From Conidiobolus incongruus B7586 (taxonomy: Eukaryota; Entomophthoromycota; Entomophthoromycetes; Entomophthorales; Conidiobolaceae): 24,687 nt of DNA. The position numbers and the translations under genes were made by a program. The stretch covers positions 1 through 24,687 of the forward strand of contig JNEM01013952.1 in NCBI GenBank assembly GCA_000697335.1, written 5' to 3'. The notes below the pieces were generated by a model. The model was not told the origin of the DNA, did not search any database, and was given only the letters and a program-made list of their open reading frames with translations. Position 1 is the first letter of the stretch. The number at the start of each line of letters is the position of its first letter. Positions 1-10,060 of the stretch are shown piece by piece.

Positions 1-699
1 ATCTAATATAATTATAATAATATAGGTTAATATCTATTAAAAATTTTAAATATAATAGTTTTTTTTAGTTATTTTGAATTGACTTGATTTTCATATATTA
101 AGTTTTATATATTTTATATTAAATATATAAAATTATAAATATAATATTATCAAAACCAATATAATACAAAGGAAGACTTAATATAAAAATAATATGACAT
201 GGAAATATAATAAAATAATATGGAAATATAAACAAAATTTAATTAAACTTTAGTAAACAATAAGTCACTAATATATTGGGTTTTATGTTAGATAATATTG
301 ATATATTATAATATTAACAAAATATAATCTTAATCTTAGAAATAATATAAAAGATAAGAAATAATAAAAATTGAAAGATAAAATAAAAATTATTATTAAT
401 TATATAATTTAATATTATTTGTATAGTTAATTTATCTTTAAAAGTACCAGCTAATTACTTAGTTTATAATTAATTAAATTATATAAAAATATATTTATAA
501 ATTTGAAAAAATAGTCTCTTAATAATAAAATTAGATATTTTTGTATTATATCAAAAATATTAATAAAAATGAATTTAATTTACTAAATTTTATAATATTA
601 ATTTCAATTAATTAAAATAATATAACTAAATATAATTCATTATATCAATTAAAGTTTTCTTTATTAAACTAATATTTATATATCAAAATATAAAAAATG
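1..699. other. AT-only sequence, no gene seen
   Basis: Almost pure A/T with short runs and no stop-free frame of note on either strand. The part from about 440 on may be the worn left half of the repeat copy to its right, but this cannot be shown by eye. Confidence 0.5.
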
Positions 700-1399
700 G
701 ATTATTTTAATTAATATTTTAATAACAAATTATATAAAAGAATGAATAATTTATCAATAATAATCATTTATTAATAAATATTTGGTTTTTTAGTTATATT
801 TTAATAGGTTTTATTTAGCTATAATTATTCTGACCTTTTTTAAACTTAAATCATAAAATCCTTATTTTATATTTTTATCCAATAATTAAGTTTAACTTTT
901 ATTATCTATAATATACCTATATAACTAATATTAAAATATTTTATTTAATTTTTAACCAAGATAAATTGAATTTTCATATATGTTTTTATTTTTTATTAAT
1001 AAAAAAAAATAATAGTTGATATAAATTTTTTGATTTTAATAAGTTTTAGATAATTTCTTATTGGAAGTTAAAATTATTTATATAATAATAAATAGTTAAA
1101 TTAAACAAAAATTGTATTTAAAAGTTATTTATAAATCTTTAATACTTTTAAAAGATTTATAGTTAGGTTTTTTAATATTAAAATAAAAGACTTGAAAATT
1201 ATTATTTAATCCAAATATAATTAAATTAAATAATAAATTTTCAAAAGTCAACTTTTTAATTTGAAAATTTATCTATATTAAATTTAAAACTATATATTTT
1301 CCAGTTTATTTTATATATATTAATTTTCCTAGATTTAATATTATATTTGAAAAGTCAGAAATTAAAATAAATTTTTATTTCTTTATTTTTGAACTAATA
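700..1399 (+). repeat. Old, diverged copy of the Tc1/mariner-like repeat (right-hand half)
   Basis: From about 740 to 1399 the sequence aligns by eye, nearly without gaps, to the right half of the better copy at 15951-17252. A good anchor is the stretch around 1141-1260, which matches about 17000-17116. The terminal repeat is recognisable but worn at about 1350-1399, starting after a shared CAGAAATTAAA. I could not place the left end: a weak match near 440-500 suggests the element once began further left, but positions 1-440 show no clear terminus. This is the most diverged of the four copies in the window, so probably the oldest. No intact coding frame is present. Confidence 0.5.
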
Positions 1400-2502
1400 A
1401 TATTTTATAATATTATTGATAAAAACTTTTAAAGTATATATTTTTAAACAAGGATTAGAATATATCAATATGATAAATTTTTTAATTAAATATAATATTT
1501 GAAATATTATATAAAATAATAATTTGATCTTTAAGCTTAATTTTATTAATATTAATATTATATTGAAAGTTTTTTCTTTAATAATTTAAAAATAATTATT
1601 TTGGAATATACTCTATGTTTAAAGAAGGATATCAGAGAGTCAAATATTAAATTAAGTTGGATACATTGAATTACATAATAAAATACATAATACATTCTAA
1701 TAGTTTGAAAATAATCATATTTATTGCAAAGTGTTATAAATAAAATTGACAATATTCAATTAAATTAAAAAAATAAAATGAATTAATTATTTTAGTTATA
1801 GTCGTATATCCACAATAAATATTGATAATAACAGAATCTAAATTAATAATTAAGGTAGAACTACAAAAATTAAAATGTTAAGATTTAATATAACATTAAA
1901 TTAAGCATATTTTTGAGATTCAGTCCAAATCAATGTATTAATAATCCAGTGATCCTCCATTTAATATTATTCATAAATTTATATTTAATTATTGATGATA
2001 TCATATCAAAACAAGTGTAAACTTATTTTTCAAATATAATACACCTACTTAATTTTGATTTCTAAAATTGAATATATAATTTAGAATTTAAATATTAGTA
2101 ATAAACTAAATAATTTTATATGATAATAATAATTAATAATAAAAATTTTCATCAATTTTCTATTAATATAATAATGATAAAGATATATAAATATAAGAGT
2201 AGAATATAATAAGCATTGAAAATTAGAGTAAATTTTCATAACTTTGTTGAATATAACTGTAAAATATTATATAATAAAAATAATAGTTTGAATAAAAATT
2301 ATCTTTGTTAATTTAAAAAAAATATCAAAAACAATAAAAGAATATTATTAAAAATAAAATGAAATCAATATATAATAACTTACATGTATAGAGCAAAAAA
2401 ATTGATATAAATTAAACTATATTCATGTACTTAGATAATTAAAAATGTAATAGAGGTTAGTAAAGAAGTTGGTTATCAAAACCAAATTTGTGAAGATTTT
2501 AA
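1400..2502. other. Intergenic AT-rich DNA, no gene seen
   Basis: No feature could be supported. A minus-strand frame of 64 codons at 1558-1752 is low-complexity (Ile, Phe, Lys, Tyr, Leu) as expected of random AT-rich DNA. Near the right end, about 2469-2485, TTGGTT and AACCAA form a small 6-bp hairpin within what would be the 3' UTR of the neighbouring minus-strand gene. Confidence 0.5.
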
Positions 2503-3156
2503 TTAGTGGCCGGGCTGGTCGAAATCGTCGTGACGTCGTTTGGGGCGCGATGCCATATCCGTATTATGCTCTCGCTTTAGTACATTCGGAATACTGAAAT
2601 GGCCTCCATTCATCTGTTGATCTAGTAGCGGGTATAGATGTTCATATTCCTAAAATTGGAATTAAAATTTAGTTTTTGGAATTAATAAATAATATACCAT
2701 CAATTGATATTTGAAAGTTTCGCTAATAATAGTACAAAAACGTTTTTGTCTCATAAGTTGGTGAGCGTCTTCGAAATTCATATTATGGTGTTTAATAAGA
2801 TAGCTAATGACGAAAGCCGCACCCTGATTAAGTCCGGAAATACAATAGACTAGAACTCTACCGTTATTTTGAATAGCATCATTAACGTAATTATTAAATA
2901 AGGTGAAGCACGGTATTGCATTATCGGCAATACCATCCTGAATATTAATTTGGTATGTGTGAATATGGTTGGGGTACTCTGGGTTTGGAATGCCTGCTTC
3001 CACTGGATATTTTATAGCTACAACGTGTGTAATATTATTCTTGAGTATAAAATCAAAATCTTTAGCTGCTCTCAGAGGCCCGCAAAATATATTGGGTATG
3101 ATTTCTTGAGCTTCCCATCGTTGCTCGTGTTTCCACTCATATGGTCTTAAATACAT
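2503..3156 (-). CDS. STYX: STYX-like dual-specificity pseudophosphatase (two exons)
   Basis: Exon 1 is 3156-2698, exon 2 is 2649-2503, and the intron of 48 bp starts GTATAT and ends TTTTAG. The product is 201 residues. The start ATG at 3156 has an in-frame TAA just upstream. The fold follows the STYX family: YEW and QEIIPNIFCGP near the N terminus (residues 6-26), ITHVVAIKYPVEA (42-54), IADNAI (76-81), the P-loop at 102-113, and RFC...FKYQLMEYE (139-156), the last part being completed only by splicing. The signature His-Cys-x5-Arg of active phosphatases reads Tyr104-Cys105-ISGLN-Gln111, so Cys stays but His and Arg are lost. I infer that it binds phosphoproteins or acts as a scaffold rather than hydrolysing phosphate. 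STYX proteins of animals also have a broken signature, with Gly for Cys. The C-terminal tail is basic (RPKRRHDD), possibly nuclear targeting. It could alternatively be a diverged DUSP, but the overall motif order favours STYX. Confidence 0.85.
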
Positions 3157-3342
3157 TGATTTTTTGATTTAACGGTGGATTATCAAGATTGATTAATAAA
3201 TTATAACTTTTTATGTTTGGTTCCGTTTAAATTGAAGTTAAAAGGTAATGTTTAATAAATTTTGTAGTTATGGGATAATATAATTTTAAGATAAAATGAA
3301 AAAATAATGAATAAAATTAAAAGTGAGAGAGAAAATAGTATA
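3157..3342 (-). promoter_or_regulatory. Short upstream region of the STYX-like gene
   Basis: Only about 190 bp separates the STYX-like start codon from the Pol III terminator of the upstream tRNA gene, so the promoter presumably lies here. No clear TATA or CCAAT motif is visible. This is inferred from position only. Confidence 0.3.
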
Positions 3343-3348
3343 AAAAAG
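3343..3348 (-). terminator. Pol III T-run after tRNA-Thr
   Basis: Six A residues on the plus strand give TTTTTT on the transcribed sense, about 20 bp past the tRNA 3' end. This is a normal distance and length for an RNA polymerase III terminator. Confidence 0.7.
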
Positions 3349-3368
3349 TATGATAATTCTCTTAATCT

Positions 3369-3441
3369 TGCCTTCTACCAGAATCGAACTGGTGACCTTC
3401 CGCTTACTAGGCGGACGCTCTGCCAACTGAGCCAAGAAGGC
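3369..3441 (-). tRNA. tRNA-Thr (anticodon AGT)
   Basis: The minus strand folds as a full cloverleaf. The acceptor stem is GCCTTCT with AGAAGGC plus discriminator A. The D stem is GCTC/GAGC, the anticodon stem TCCGC/GCGGA around loop CTAGTAA, and the T stem ACCAG/CTGGT around TTCGATT. The anticodon AGT decodes threonine ACU, and also ACC/ACA once the first base is inosine. There is no intron and no encoded CCA, as expected for a eukaryotic nuclear tRNA gene. Confidence 0.95.
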
Positions 3442-3720
3442 CTACTTGGTTGCTTTAATCATTTCTCAAGCGTATTTAATTTCAAGTATTTATTATATCG
3501 GAAATCACTCAATACATTTTTTAATGAATTTATAATATATAGTTATAATCATTATCTTCTATTCGCTTTTTCATTTATAAATATACATTTTTATATTAAT
3601 TTTTTTTATCAATTTAATTATTCTTTTCACATTATTTATTTAATATGATAAATATTAAATTATAAAATCATTTTTTATTTCATAAATAAATAAATTAATA
3701 TTCATATTCTGTATTATAGT
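3442..3720. other. Intergenic, upstream of tRNA-Thr
   Basis: AT-rich with nothing recognisable. The plus-strand frame that runs through 3307-3648 is the antisense of the tRNA plus low-complexity flanks, so it is not called as a gene. Confidence 0.4.
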
Positions 3721-4356
3721 GCTTTTCAAAGGACTTGATATTTGGTAAATATAACATTAAAAAGAATAATTTTTATTTATTATATTTGTCGCATCCAGTT
3801 CTTTTAGATCAACAAGAACAAGGAACCAGTCCTAAGAACCGTCACAAGGATACACCATTATGCAGCCACACCTCCACAAACTCCTAAACACCTTTAAATA
3901 AACCAGTGGCTTCTATCCTATAAGCTTGATTTTTGATTTTACTAATCAAAATTACACCCTTACCACCAATTATCCACTTTTCTATATCCATCACTTCCAA
4001 GTGTAACACCTCTATCTTAGAGCGTTACTAAAACCATCTTTTAACTCATCACAATTTATTTTATTCAACATACTTTTTCCAATAATAAAACCCAATTCTA
4101 CTACAACCTCCTCTTTATTTTATTTATTGTTATATGATCATATAACATAACTCTCATTCATTCTAATTTGCCTAATTTATTATTAATTGCATATGATCAA
4201 CTTAACAGTCTAGCCATCACAACTCAACTGATTGTCCTGGCCCCAAAAGTTGTGGATCACATAGTCATCTTTATCTCTAACAACTGGAATGAAATCTTAA
4301 AGTTTGCAATGGTACCCCTTGTCAATTTTATTATAATATTAAAAAGTCAAAATTAG
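3721..4356 (+). pseudogene. C-rich, coding-like patch; possible decayed or intron-rich gene
   Basis: This stretch stands out by many C residues on the plus strand and by codons like those of the real genes (GCC, ATC, GTC, CTG). Three plus-strand open pieces follow one another: about 3721-3887 (includes LLDQQEQGTSPKNRHKDTP), a piece from ATG 3859 (MQPHLHKLLNTFK, then a stop, then open again to about 4012), and 4138-4356, ending IFISNNWNEILKFAMVPLVN then ILKSQN and a stop. The last piece is hydrophobic and protein-like but has no ATG and would need an upstream exon; TTAACAG at about 4206 could be its acceptor. I could not join the pieces into one gene with introns like those of the neighbours. 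It may be a relic of a membrane-protein gene, a gene whose introns I did not resolve, or a transcribed non-coding region with strand skew. No family was recognised. Confidence 0.3.
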
Positions 4357-5391
4357 TTAACTAATAATGATATGTGGATATAATCTAATTATATCAAATT
4401 TATAATTATAAATCAAGAAGCTTAATATTTTATTATTTATCAAAGTAAATAATGAATAATTAATTATAGCAATTGTATTAATTACTAGAGGGTTAAAGTT
4501 GATAATTGAATTTTTAATTATTGATTTAATAAAGTGAGTTTTTATTAGTAAATTAAATGTAAAAGCATTATTGTTCAAAATGAGATAGAAATTGTCAATA
4601 TAAAATTATTAGATTTATATATTATAACATACTTTAATATTGAAAGAGTTAGCTCACTTTATGTTATAAGTATCAAATAGTATTTAATATTAAAATTTTG
4701 GAATAATTTTAACTGAAGAAGTCATTAATAAGCTATATATAATTAAAATGAGAAGATTTGATTATTTTTTGTTGAATTAAATATGATTAATGTGGATGGC
4801 AGTGTAATGTAATAAATAAATTAATAGTGTACTAACGTTAATTGAATAAAACATAATTGCTACAAATGATTAGGTTTTTTCGAAATTTTTCATAATTGAT
4901 GAGGTATATATTTCAATTTAGCATAATTCAAATCTGAAAGATTTTTCGAATTCAAATTTACTAAAGCTTCTTCAAAGTGAGGTAATTTAGTAATTGAACA
5001 AGTCCTACTCAATATATCTCTCAGCTTAATTAATAACTGAATCTGAACTTTTGTGATTTTTGACAGGTTAAATGATTGATTTGTGAAATCATTTTGTTAA
5101 CTAACTACATTTTGGTCACTTTGAAAATAAAAATTATTTCAAATTTGATGCAATTTTATTAATTTGGAAATATTATTAGTACCAATATCTTTTAAAAATA
5201 GCTGATTGCAATTAACGAGTATTTGTTTAAGTTAATCACATTTGATTGTTGTGACAGTGTTTTTTTGATAAGCTATGAAATAATAATTTTATCAAAATTA
5301 TATTGCTTGTTTGATAAGCTTTGATTTACTCTAATTTGTATTAATAGTTGAAATTATTTACTTTACTCAATTTTAGTAATCTTCCTTGTTA
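4357..5391. other. Intergenic DNA, no gene seen
   Basis: Moderately AT-rich with frequent stops in all frames. A minus-strand frame at 4357-4578 is Asn/Ile-rich and looks like chance. Small inverted pairs such as AAATGATT/AATCATTT near 5070-5095, and a direct repeat TTTGATAAGCT at about 5264 and 5310, are visible but have no clear role. Confidence 0.4.
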
Positions 5392-5517
5392 ATGACAACT
5401 GTATATGTGGGAGGAAATGGACTTTTAGAGTTTAAACAGGGTGTCACTAGTGGTAAACCAGAGTTTACCACAAAGTTACAGGAAATTAATGGATTTCACA
5501 AAATAAAGTGGAAATAG
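5392..5517 (+). CDS. Candidate small ORF, 41 codons, unrecognised
   Basis: The frame opens with ATG 5392, has a stop (TAA at 5377) upstream in frame, and ends TAG 5515-5517. The product begins MTTVYVGGNGLLEFKQ, continues with a polar stretch (TSGKPEFTTKLQEINGF) and ends KIKWK. It has four Gly near the N terminus, no membrane segment and no Cys. The DNA here is clearly less AT-rich than its flanks, and the opposite strand is broken by stops. A frame of this length can arise by chance in a window this size, and no donor site with the usual GTA start extends it. I do not recognise the product. It could be a genuine micro-protein, a lone exon, or nothing. Confidence 0.25.
   Translation: MTTVYVGGNGLLEFKQGVTSGKPEFTTKLQEINGFHKIKWK
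5450..5471. repeat. Perfect 9-bp hairpin GTGGTAAAC-CAGA-GTTTACCAC
   Basis: The two 9-bp arms (5450-5458 and 5463-5471) are exact reverse complements around a 4-base loop. They lie inside the candidate small ORF. A second inverted pair, ATTGGGTT (5527-5534) and AACCCAAT (5568-5575), follows. In AT-rich DNA, arms with this much G/C are less likely by chance than AT palindromes. A protein-binding site or an RNA stem is possible. Confidence 0.5.
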
Positions 5518-5719
5518 CTTATTTAAATTGGGTTCTTCAAATAAAATAAATATCTTACACTTGTCACAACCCAATGCTATTTGTAATTGTTACAGATACA
5601 CTTAGATATGATATAGTTTTGGAATGGAGATACTTAGATAATATTATTATATTAAATAGTATTGCTTATTTTTATAGATAAAAGTAAGTCCGATTTGGAA
5701 AGCAATGGAATCGACTAGT

Positions 5720-5730
5720 TTATAAAAGGG
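5720..5730 (+). promoter_or_regulatory. TATA box-like TATAAAAGGGG
   Basis: TATAAAAG followed by GGG is close to the canonical Pol II TATA element and is preceded by a less AT-rich run. About 40 bp downstream lies CAGTATGG, whose ATG (5760) opens only a tiny frame. If transcription starts near 5750 on the plus strand, the transcript has no obvious ORF. AT-rich DNA yields many TATA-like strings, but the G-rich 3' side makes this one better than most. Confidence 0.3.
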
Positions 5731-7845
5731 GAGACTCTCAATGTGACTTCAGCATTCAGTATGGTATTATAGTTTTTTGAAAGATTAACAAGATTATTCC
5801 CTATCATTAATGTCTGACAGATTCCAAGTGAAATAAATAATTGACTGAGAGAATAGTAAATGATAAAATCAATATGATTAATTAGAGCTGTGACAACAAA
5901 TCTCTTTTTAAAATATGCTTAAATGTACAATTTTGTATTTATTAGTTTCAGATAGAAGATATTATATTAATAGCACTATTTACAATATACGGTTAAGTTA
6001 AAGAAACTTGGTTATATTTAGTTACAAGTGAATCTGAGTATATAAAACATTTGCTATAAATAAAGCATACAACTAATTAGCATTTATTTTATTTGATATT
6101 TCGAAATACTAAAATAATATTGTTAGTTCTGAAATAATTTTAAATCATAAAATATATGCATTTACTGAAGATCTCGTTTAATTATAAATAGCTTACAATA
6201 TATTAATAAAATTTTGATATTATTTATGGTATATTACCTTTTTTTAAATATTGATTTTATTTTCCGAAATATTTATGAAAGATCAGTTAAATCACTTCAA
6301 ATTATTAATGTGATTCTTCTCCTAATGTCAATGATATCGGATTTCGTAATATTTGGATAATGTTATTAATTTTTTATAGTTAATTTATAACTGCTTAAAT
6401 ATATTAAAAATATATTGTATAGACTGTTTTTTATGCATTTTGTATTTATTAAATGCTTATAAGCCAGACGGTATTCATATGTATTTAATAATATGAATAA
6501 TCCGGTTAACTTACTATTACTTGATCAAACGACCTTTCAAACTTTATATTTATAGTTCATTAATAATAGAATTATGACCTTATAATTGTTACAACTAGAA
6601 AATTGGCTTTTTAACGAGTCACTGTTATTGTTTGACAATTCTCATTAATTGTCTATTCTTTTCATTGGTTCAAAAACATAATTTAAATATGTAATTGTTT
6701 AATTAATAATACAAATAATATTGTTTCATTTGGTTTTCAAAATTATGAAATCAGCTACTAAATAATGTAATATATTAGAAACATTTAGTAGTGTAATAAC
6801 AATGATCAAACGGTTTAATATAGACTATTTAGCTTAAAATTATGATATAAACTGACTGTAAAAAAGCAAAATTTAATCAAGTAAAAACACTCTGAAATCA
6901 TTATAAGTTAAAATTCACCGACTTGAATTTTAATATTCATGATTAATTCTATCAATAATTCGAAAAAAATTAACTCATTTTGAAAAATTCTATTTGATTA
7001 AAGGCGAATAGTATCAATGACTGTTTTTCTGTTATAGGACCATTAATTCATATTAAGTTTAGAAATTCCATTAACTATTAAATTTATCTAATCTAACTAA
7101 ATAAATCAATACCCAACTATACTAAATTAATCATTTCAGTTTAAATTTTAAGCGTTCTTGTTACAAATAGTAGAATTACAAATTTGTAAATATTACTAAA
7201 ATTCTGAATCATCAAATACTTTGAATTACATAAGGTATATCAAATAATTAAATCACTCTTGGATGAAATATAACTATATACTTATATCAACTTTAAAGTT
7301 AGATTAATTCAAATTTAATATTCCTTTTAATCGGAAATAATGTTACAATAATAATAAAAAAAATAATGAGATTATCTAACTCAAATTCCGAGTAATATTA
7401 ATATTGTGACAATTTTAATAAATAAACAGCATTTTTTTAATATTGTCAAAAGTATAGTTAGACAATGCAAAGCAATATTTATAAGACTAAGTTATTTACT
7501 TAACCCTTCAATTGGCTTTGAAAATTTTTTTCATTTTTAACAAATAACACAAAGTATTGATAAATGCACTTAATAAAATTGTACAGTAATAAAAATGAAA
7601 TCATTTATATTTTGAAATGTACCCTAAACTAAGGAGAAGATAATTAATTTTTAATTTTAATAAAATTTTTAGTTGAATTAAATTTCTGTAAAAGTTTAAT
7701 TATTTTCGAACAAATAAATTGATTGTGAGGTATAAATATGAGCTCAAACTCTAATTTAATTTTATTGGATTTATAAATTTAAAATTCTTTCAATTTTAAT
7801 ATTGTATAATAGTATATATTGATAAGTATTATTGTTAATTATAAT
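5731..7845. other. Long intergenic tract, no gene seen
   Basis: About 2.1 kb with frequent stops in all frames and no tRNA-like fold. Composition is more mixed (scattered G and C, few long A or T runs) than in the transposon-bearing parts, so it may be older unique DNA. No conserved motif was recognised. Confidence 0.4.
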
Positions 7846-8301
7846 ATGTCAAAAGCACTGAGTCTGTCTAATTTAAATTCGATCCAATCCCTGCTATGTG
7901 TCACCATCTATTTACTGTCCCTAAGATCGTGTCTAATCCCCGTATCTGACCATGGGTTATCAGTCTCCCATCTATTTCTACTGATTGCATTTATGTTGAA
8001 TGGTTACAAGTCTGATTTCTTCTACAAAGTATCCCAAAAGTCTCTTTCTCAATTCTGCTTCGACTGGCCAATCTCTGTGGGATATATTGTCAACTGGATA
8101 ATGGTAACTACATGGACAGTTTTAACAGTTAAAATTCACTTGTATTCGATTTATCTGATGCTGAGTATTATGGGTTCATACCACTGGAATTTTTATGATC
8201 TTGGATTGATCCTGTGTATGACTATTCAATCCTTGTTGGTAGTTACTGATGTATATTGGATTCATTCCTTGTTGAACTCCATTGTAAATTATCCTGTATA
8301 G
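7846..8301 (+). CDS. Small multi-pass membrane protein of unknown function (151 aa)
   Basis: A single open frame with ATG 7846 as the first methionine, in a context of TTATA before it. A longer version would need a non-ATG start at 7819 and is not favoured. Codon choice (ATC, GTC, CCC, CTG) matches the other genes and differs sharply from the AT-only flanks. Hydrophobic segments lie at about residues 13-32, 38-54, 76-95, 97-115 and 118-145, so four or five membrane spans are likely, with a short polar loop at 55-74 (GYKSDFFYKVSQKSLSQF) that holds most of the charges. There are several Trp residues in the second half. No signal sequence or known motif is visible and I do not recognise the family. 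The 3' flank holds AATAAA at about 8493, a possible poly(A) signal. A missing upstream exon cannot be excluded. Confidence 0.65.
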   Translation: MSKALSLSNLNSIQSLLCVTIYLLSLRSCLIPVSDHGLSVSHLFLLIAFMLNGYKSDFFYKVSQKSLSQFCFDWPISVGYIVNWIMVTTWTVLTVKIHLYSIYLMLSIMGSYHWNFYDLGLILCMTIQSLLVVTDVYWIHSLLNSIVNYPV

Positions 8302-9880
8302 CTAACTTCTCTATTAATCCTATACAATAACTTGAAAGATATCCCAAAATCCGCGGGATCAGAAAATAATTTTCAGGGTCTTAATGGATCACTCCCTTTT
8401 TACTAGCGTAGACTCCACATTATAGTAAATACCCCTATTTATTGATCTCTAATGTAACTATGAATAACCTGATATTGATGTAATATTTTAGAATAAATTC
8501 ATCTTTTGATATCTTTGGTGAATGAAATAAAAATATATTTAATAATTGATGTATATATTATTATCTATAATTATGAGTTATTCTGACATTATTTTAATTT
8601 TGAAAATTATAAAACTATGTGAAAAAAAATTAAAAAAATTTATGATGTGTAATAAAATGATGGAAAAATTATTTTAAAACAATTGTCCATTATTATACTG
8701 ACGAATTACACTTGGATTTAACCAATAATTTTATTTAAACAAGATCTAAAAAATCATTAATATCCTTATTTTGATATTGAAATATTTTGATTATATATTT
8801 AGCAAATTAAATTATTCATAAACTGTGAATAACATTATTTGAATATATCTATTCACTTGTATATCAGTATATATATCTTCAGAATATTAAATAACTATAA
8901 CTATCAATCTACCAAATTTAGTAAAATTTTGAATATGGCTTGTTCAATTGCAACTAGATTATGAATTACAGCCATTATTAATATTATTTGATATAAATTT
9001 ATTTTTTTTAACTATATATAATCAAATAAAGAAATAAAGATTTATTAATACTGATATTAGTTAAATTTTTTGATTTTATAAAAAATTTTAATTAATATAT
9101 AATAAAATGAGTCAAATCAAAAGCCAATTATAATTTGTTTAATAACTGGATAGAATAACTAAAATCTCTAACATGTTATTTAAACAACTCAATATTGAAT
9201 AATAAATAGTTTTTAATATATTTGAATATTCTTTATGAATTAAATATGAATAAGTAGTGACTCACATACCAAAGAGTCAGCTTAGGTGAAAATATCTCAT
9301 TAGATCTGTCCAAATCAAAGGATTTCAACATAAAGGTTATAAAATTCAATATTTTTATTAATGCAATGACTCTTTAGTAGAGTCCAAACTATAGTATATA
9401 TTACACCATCTATTAATTTGTAAATTTATCTATATTAACATATTTGATAATAAATTGTATTAAAAAAAATTTTTTATTTTTAATTTAAACTTTAAAAGAA
9501 ATAAAATAATAAATAATTTTTTTTCATTTTAAAATTAATTTAATTATAAAATAAAAATTAAATAATTTAAAATTATTGAAATATTTATAAATATTACTAC
9601 CAATATGTATGTATTATCTTATATCGAGTTTTATTATATAATAATTGGGAATAGTATATTATCAAATGTAATACGAGCGTGAAGGACCTAGATTATAGGT
9701 AGGTAGCTTGTTCTACAACTCCTGGATTAATATGATACATTATTTTCTAATAAATATATCTATCTATTTTAATATATCATAATTGGCTTATAATATAACA
9801 TCTAGGCTTTAATCATAATATGATAATCTAAAAATTTTAAATAATTTTCTCATATCAAATACTATGAACTTGATAATATT
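8302..9880. other. 3' flank of the 151-aa gene and intergenic DNA
   Basis: The first 150 bp is less AT-rich and is probably 3' UTR; it includes ATCCC...GGGAT around CCGCGG at 8341-8359. Segments 8381-8451 and 9359-9418 look alike (see findings). From about 8500 on the DNA is AT-rich with no supportable gene. Confidence 0.4.
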
Positions 9881-10060
9881 AACCTGAACAACAGGAATGT
9901 ACTCGTCACTTTGTATATTGTAACTCAATTTTTTTGTGTGAATATGATACCGGATAGAGTATGGTCGCACAGGACTGGTTTGTTTAGTTCCACAATCTGA
10001 TTAACTAAAGAATATTCTATGTTGTAACAATGGTGAAAATTAAAAGGCTACCTTGATTAA
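9881..10060. other. GC-richer island of unknown nature
   Basis: About 180 bp with far more G and C than its flanks. Several frames are open across it. On the minus strand, one runs 10000-9809 (63 codons, includes PVRPYSIRYHIHTKKLS and YNIQSDEYIPVVQ), and another, overlapping, reads LVNQIVELNKPVLCDHT. On the plus strand a frame of about 50 codons is also open (includes MIPDRVWSHRTGLF). None begins with a convincing ATG. The minus frame could be an exon between an acceptor at AAACCAG and a donor CAG|GTTAAT, but I could not find matching partner exons. A relic gene, an exon of an unresolved gene or a non-coding RNA are all open. Confidence 0.3.

Noticed and set aside
1558-1752. Minus-strand frame of 64 codons
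   Set aside because: Non-ATG start, low-complexity composition and no codon bias, as expected from chance in AT-rich DNA.
2950-3150. Plus-strand frame inside the STYX-like gene
   Set aside because: Shadow of the minus-strand exon, which has clear family motifs.
3307-3648. Plus-strand frame of 113 codons
   Set aside because: It runs antisense through tRNA-Thr, and the rest is low-complexity AT-rich translation.
4357-4578. Minus-strand frame of 73 codons
   Set aside because: Asn/Ile-rich composition equal to its surroundings, no motif and non-ATG start.
8650-8705. ATGATGG ... ACTGA resembling C and D boxes of a snoRNA
   Set aside because: The C box deviates from RTGATGA, the terminal stem is weak, and such short motifs are common in AT-rich DNA.
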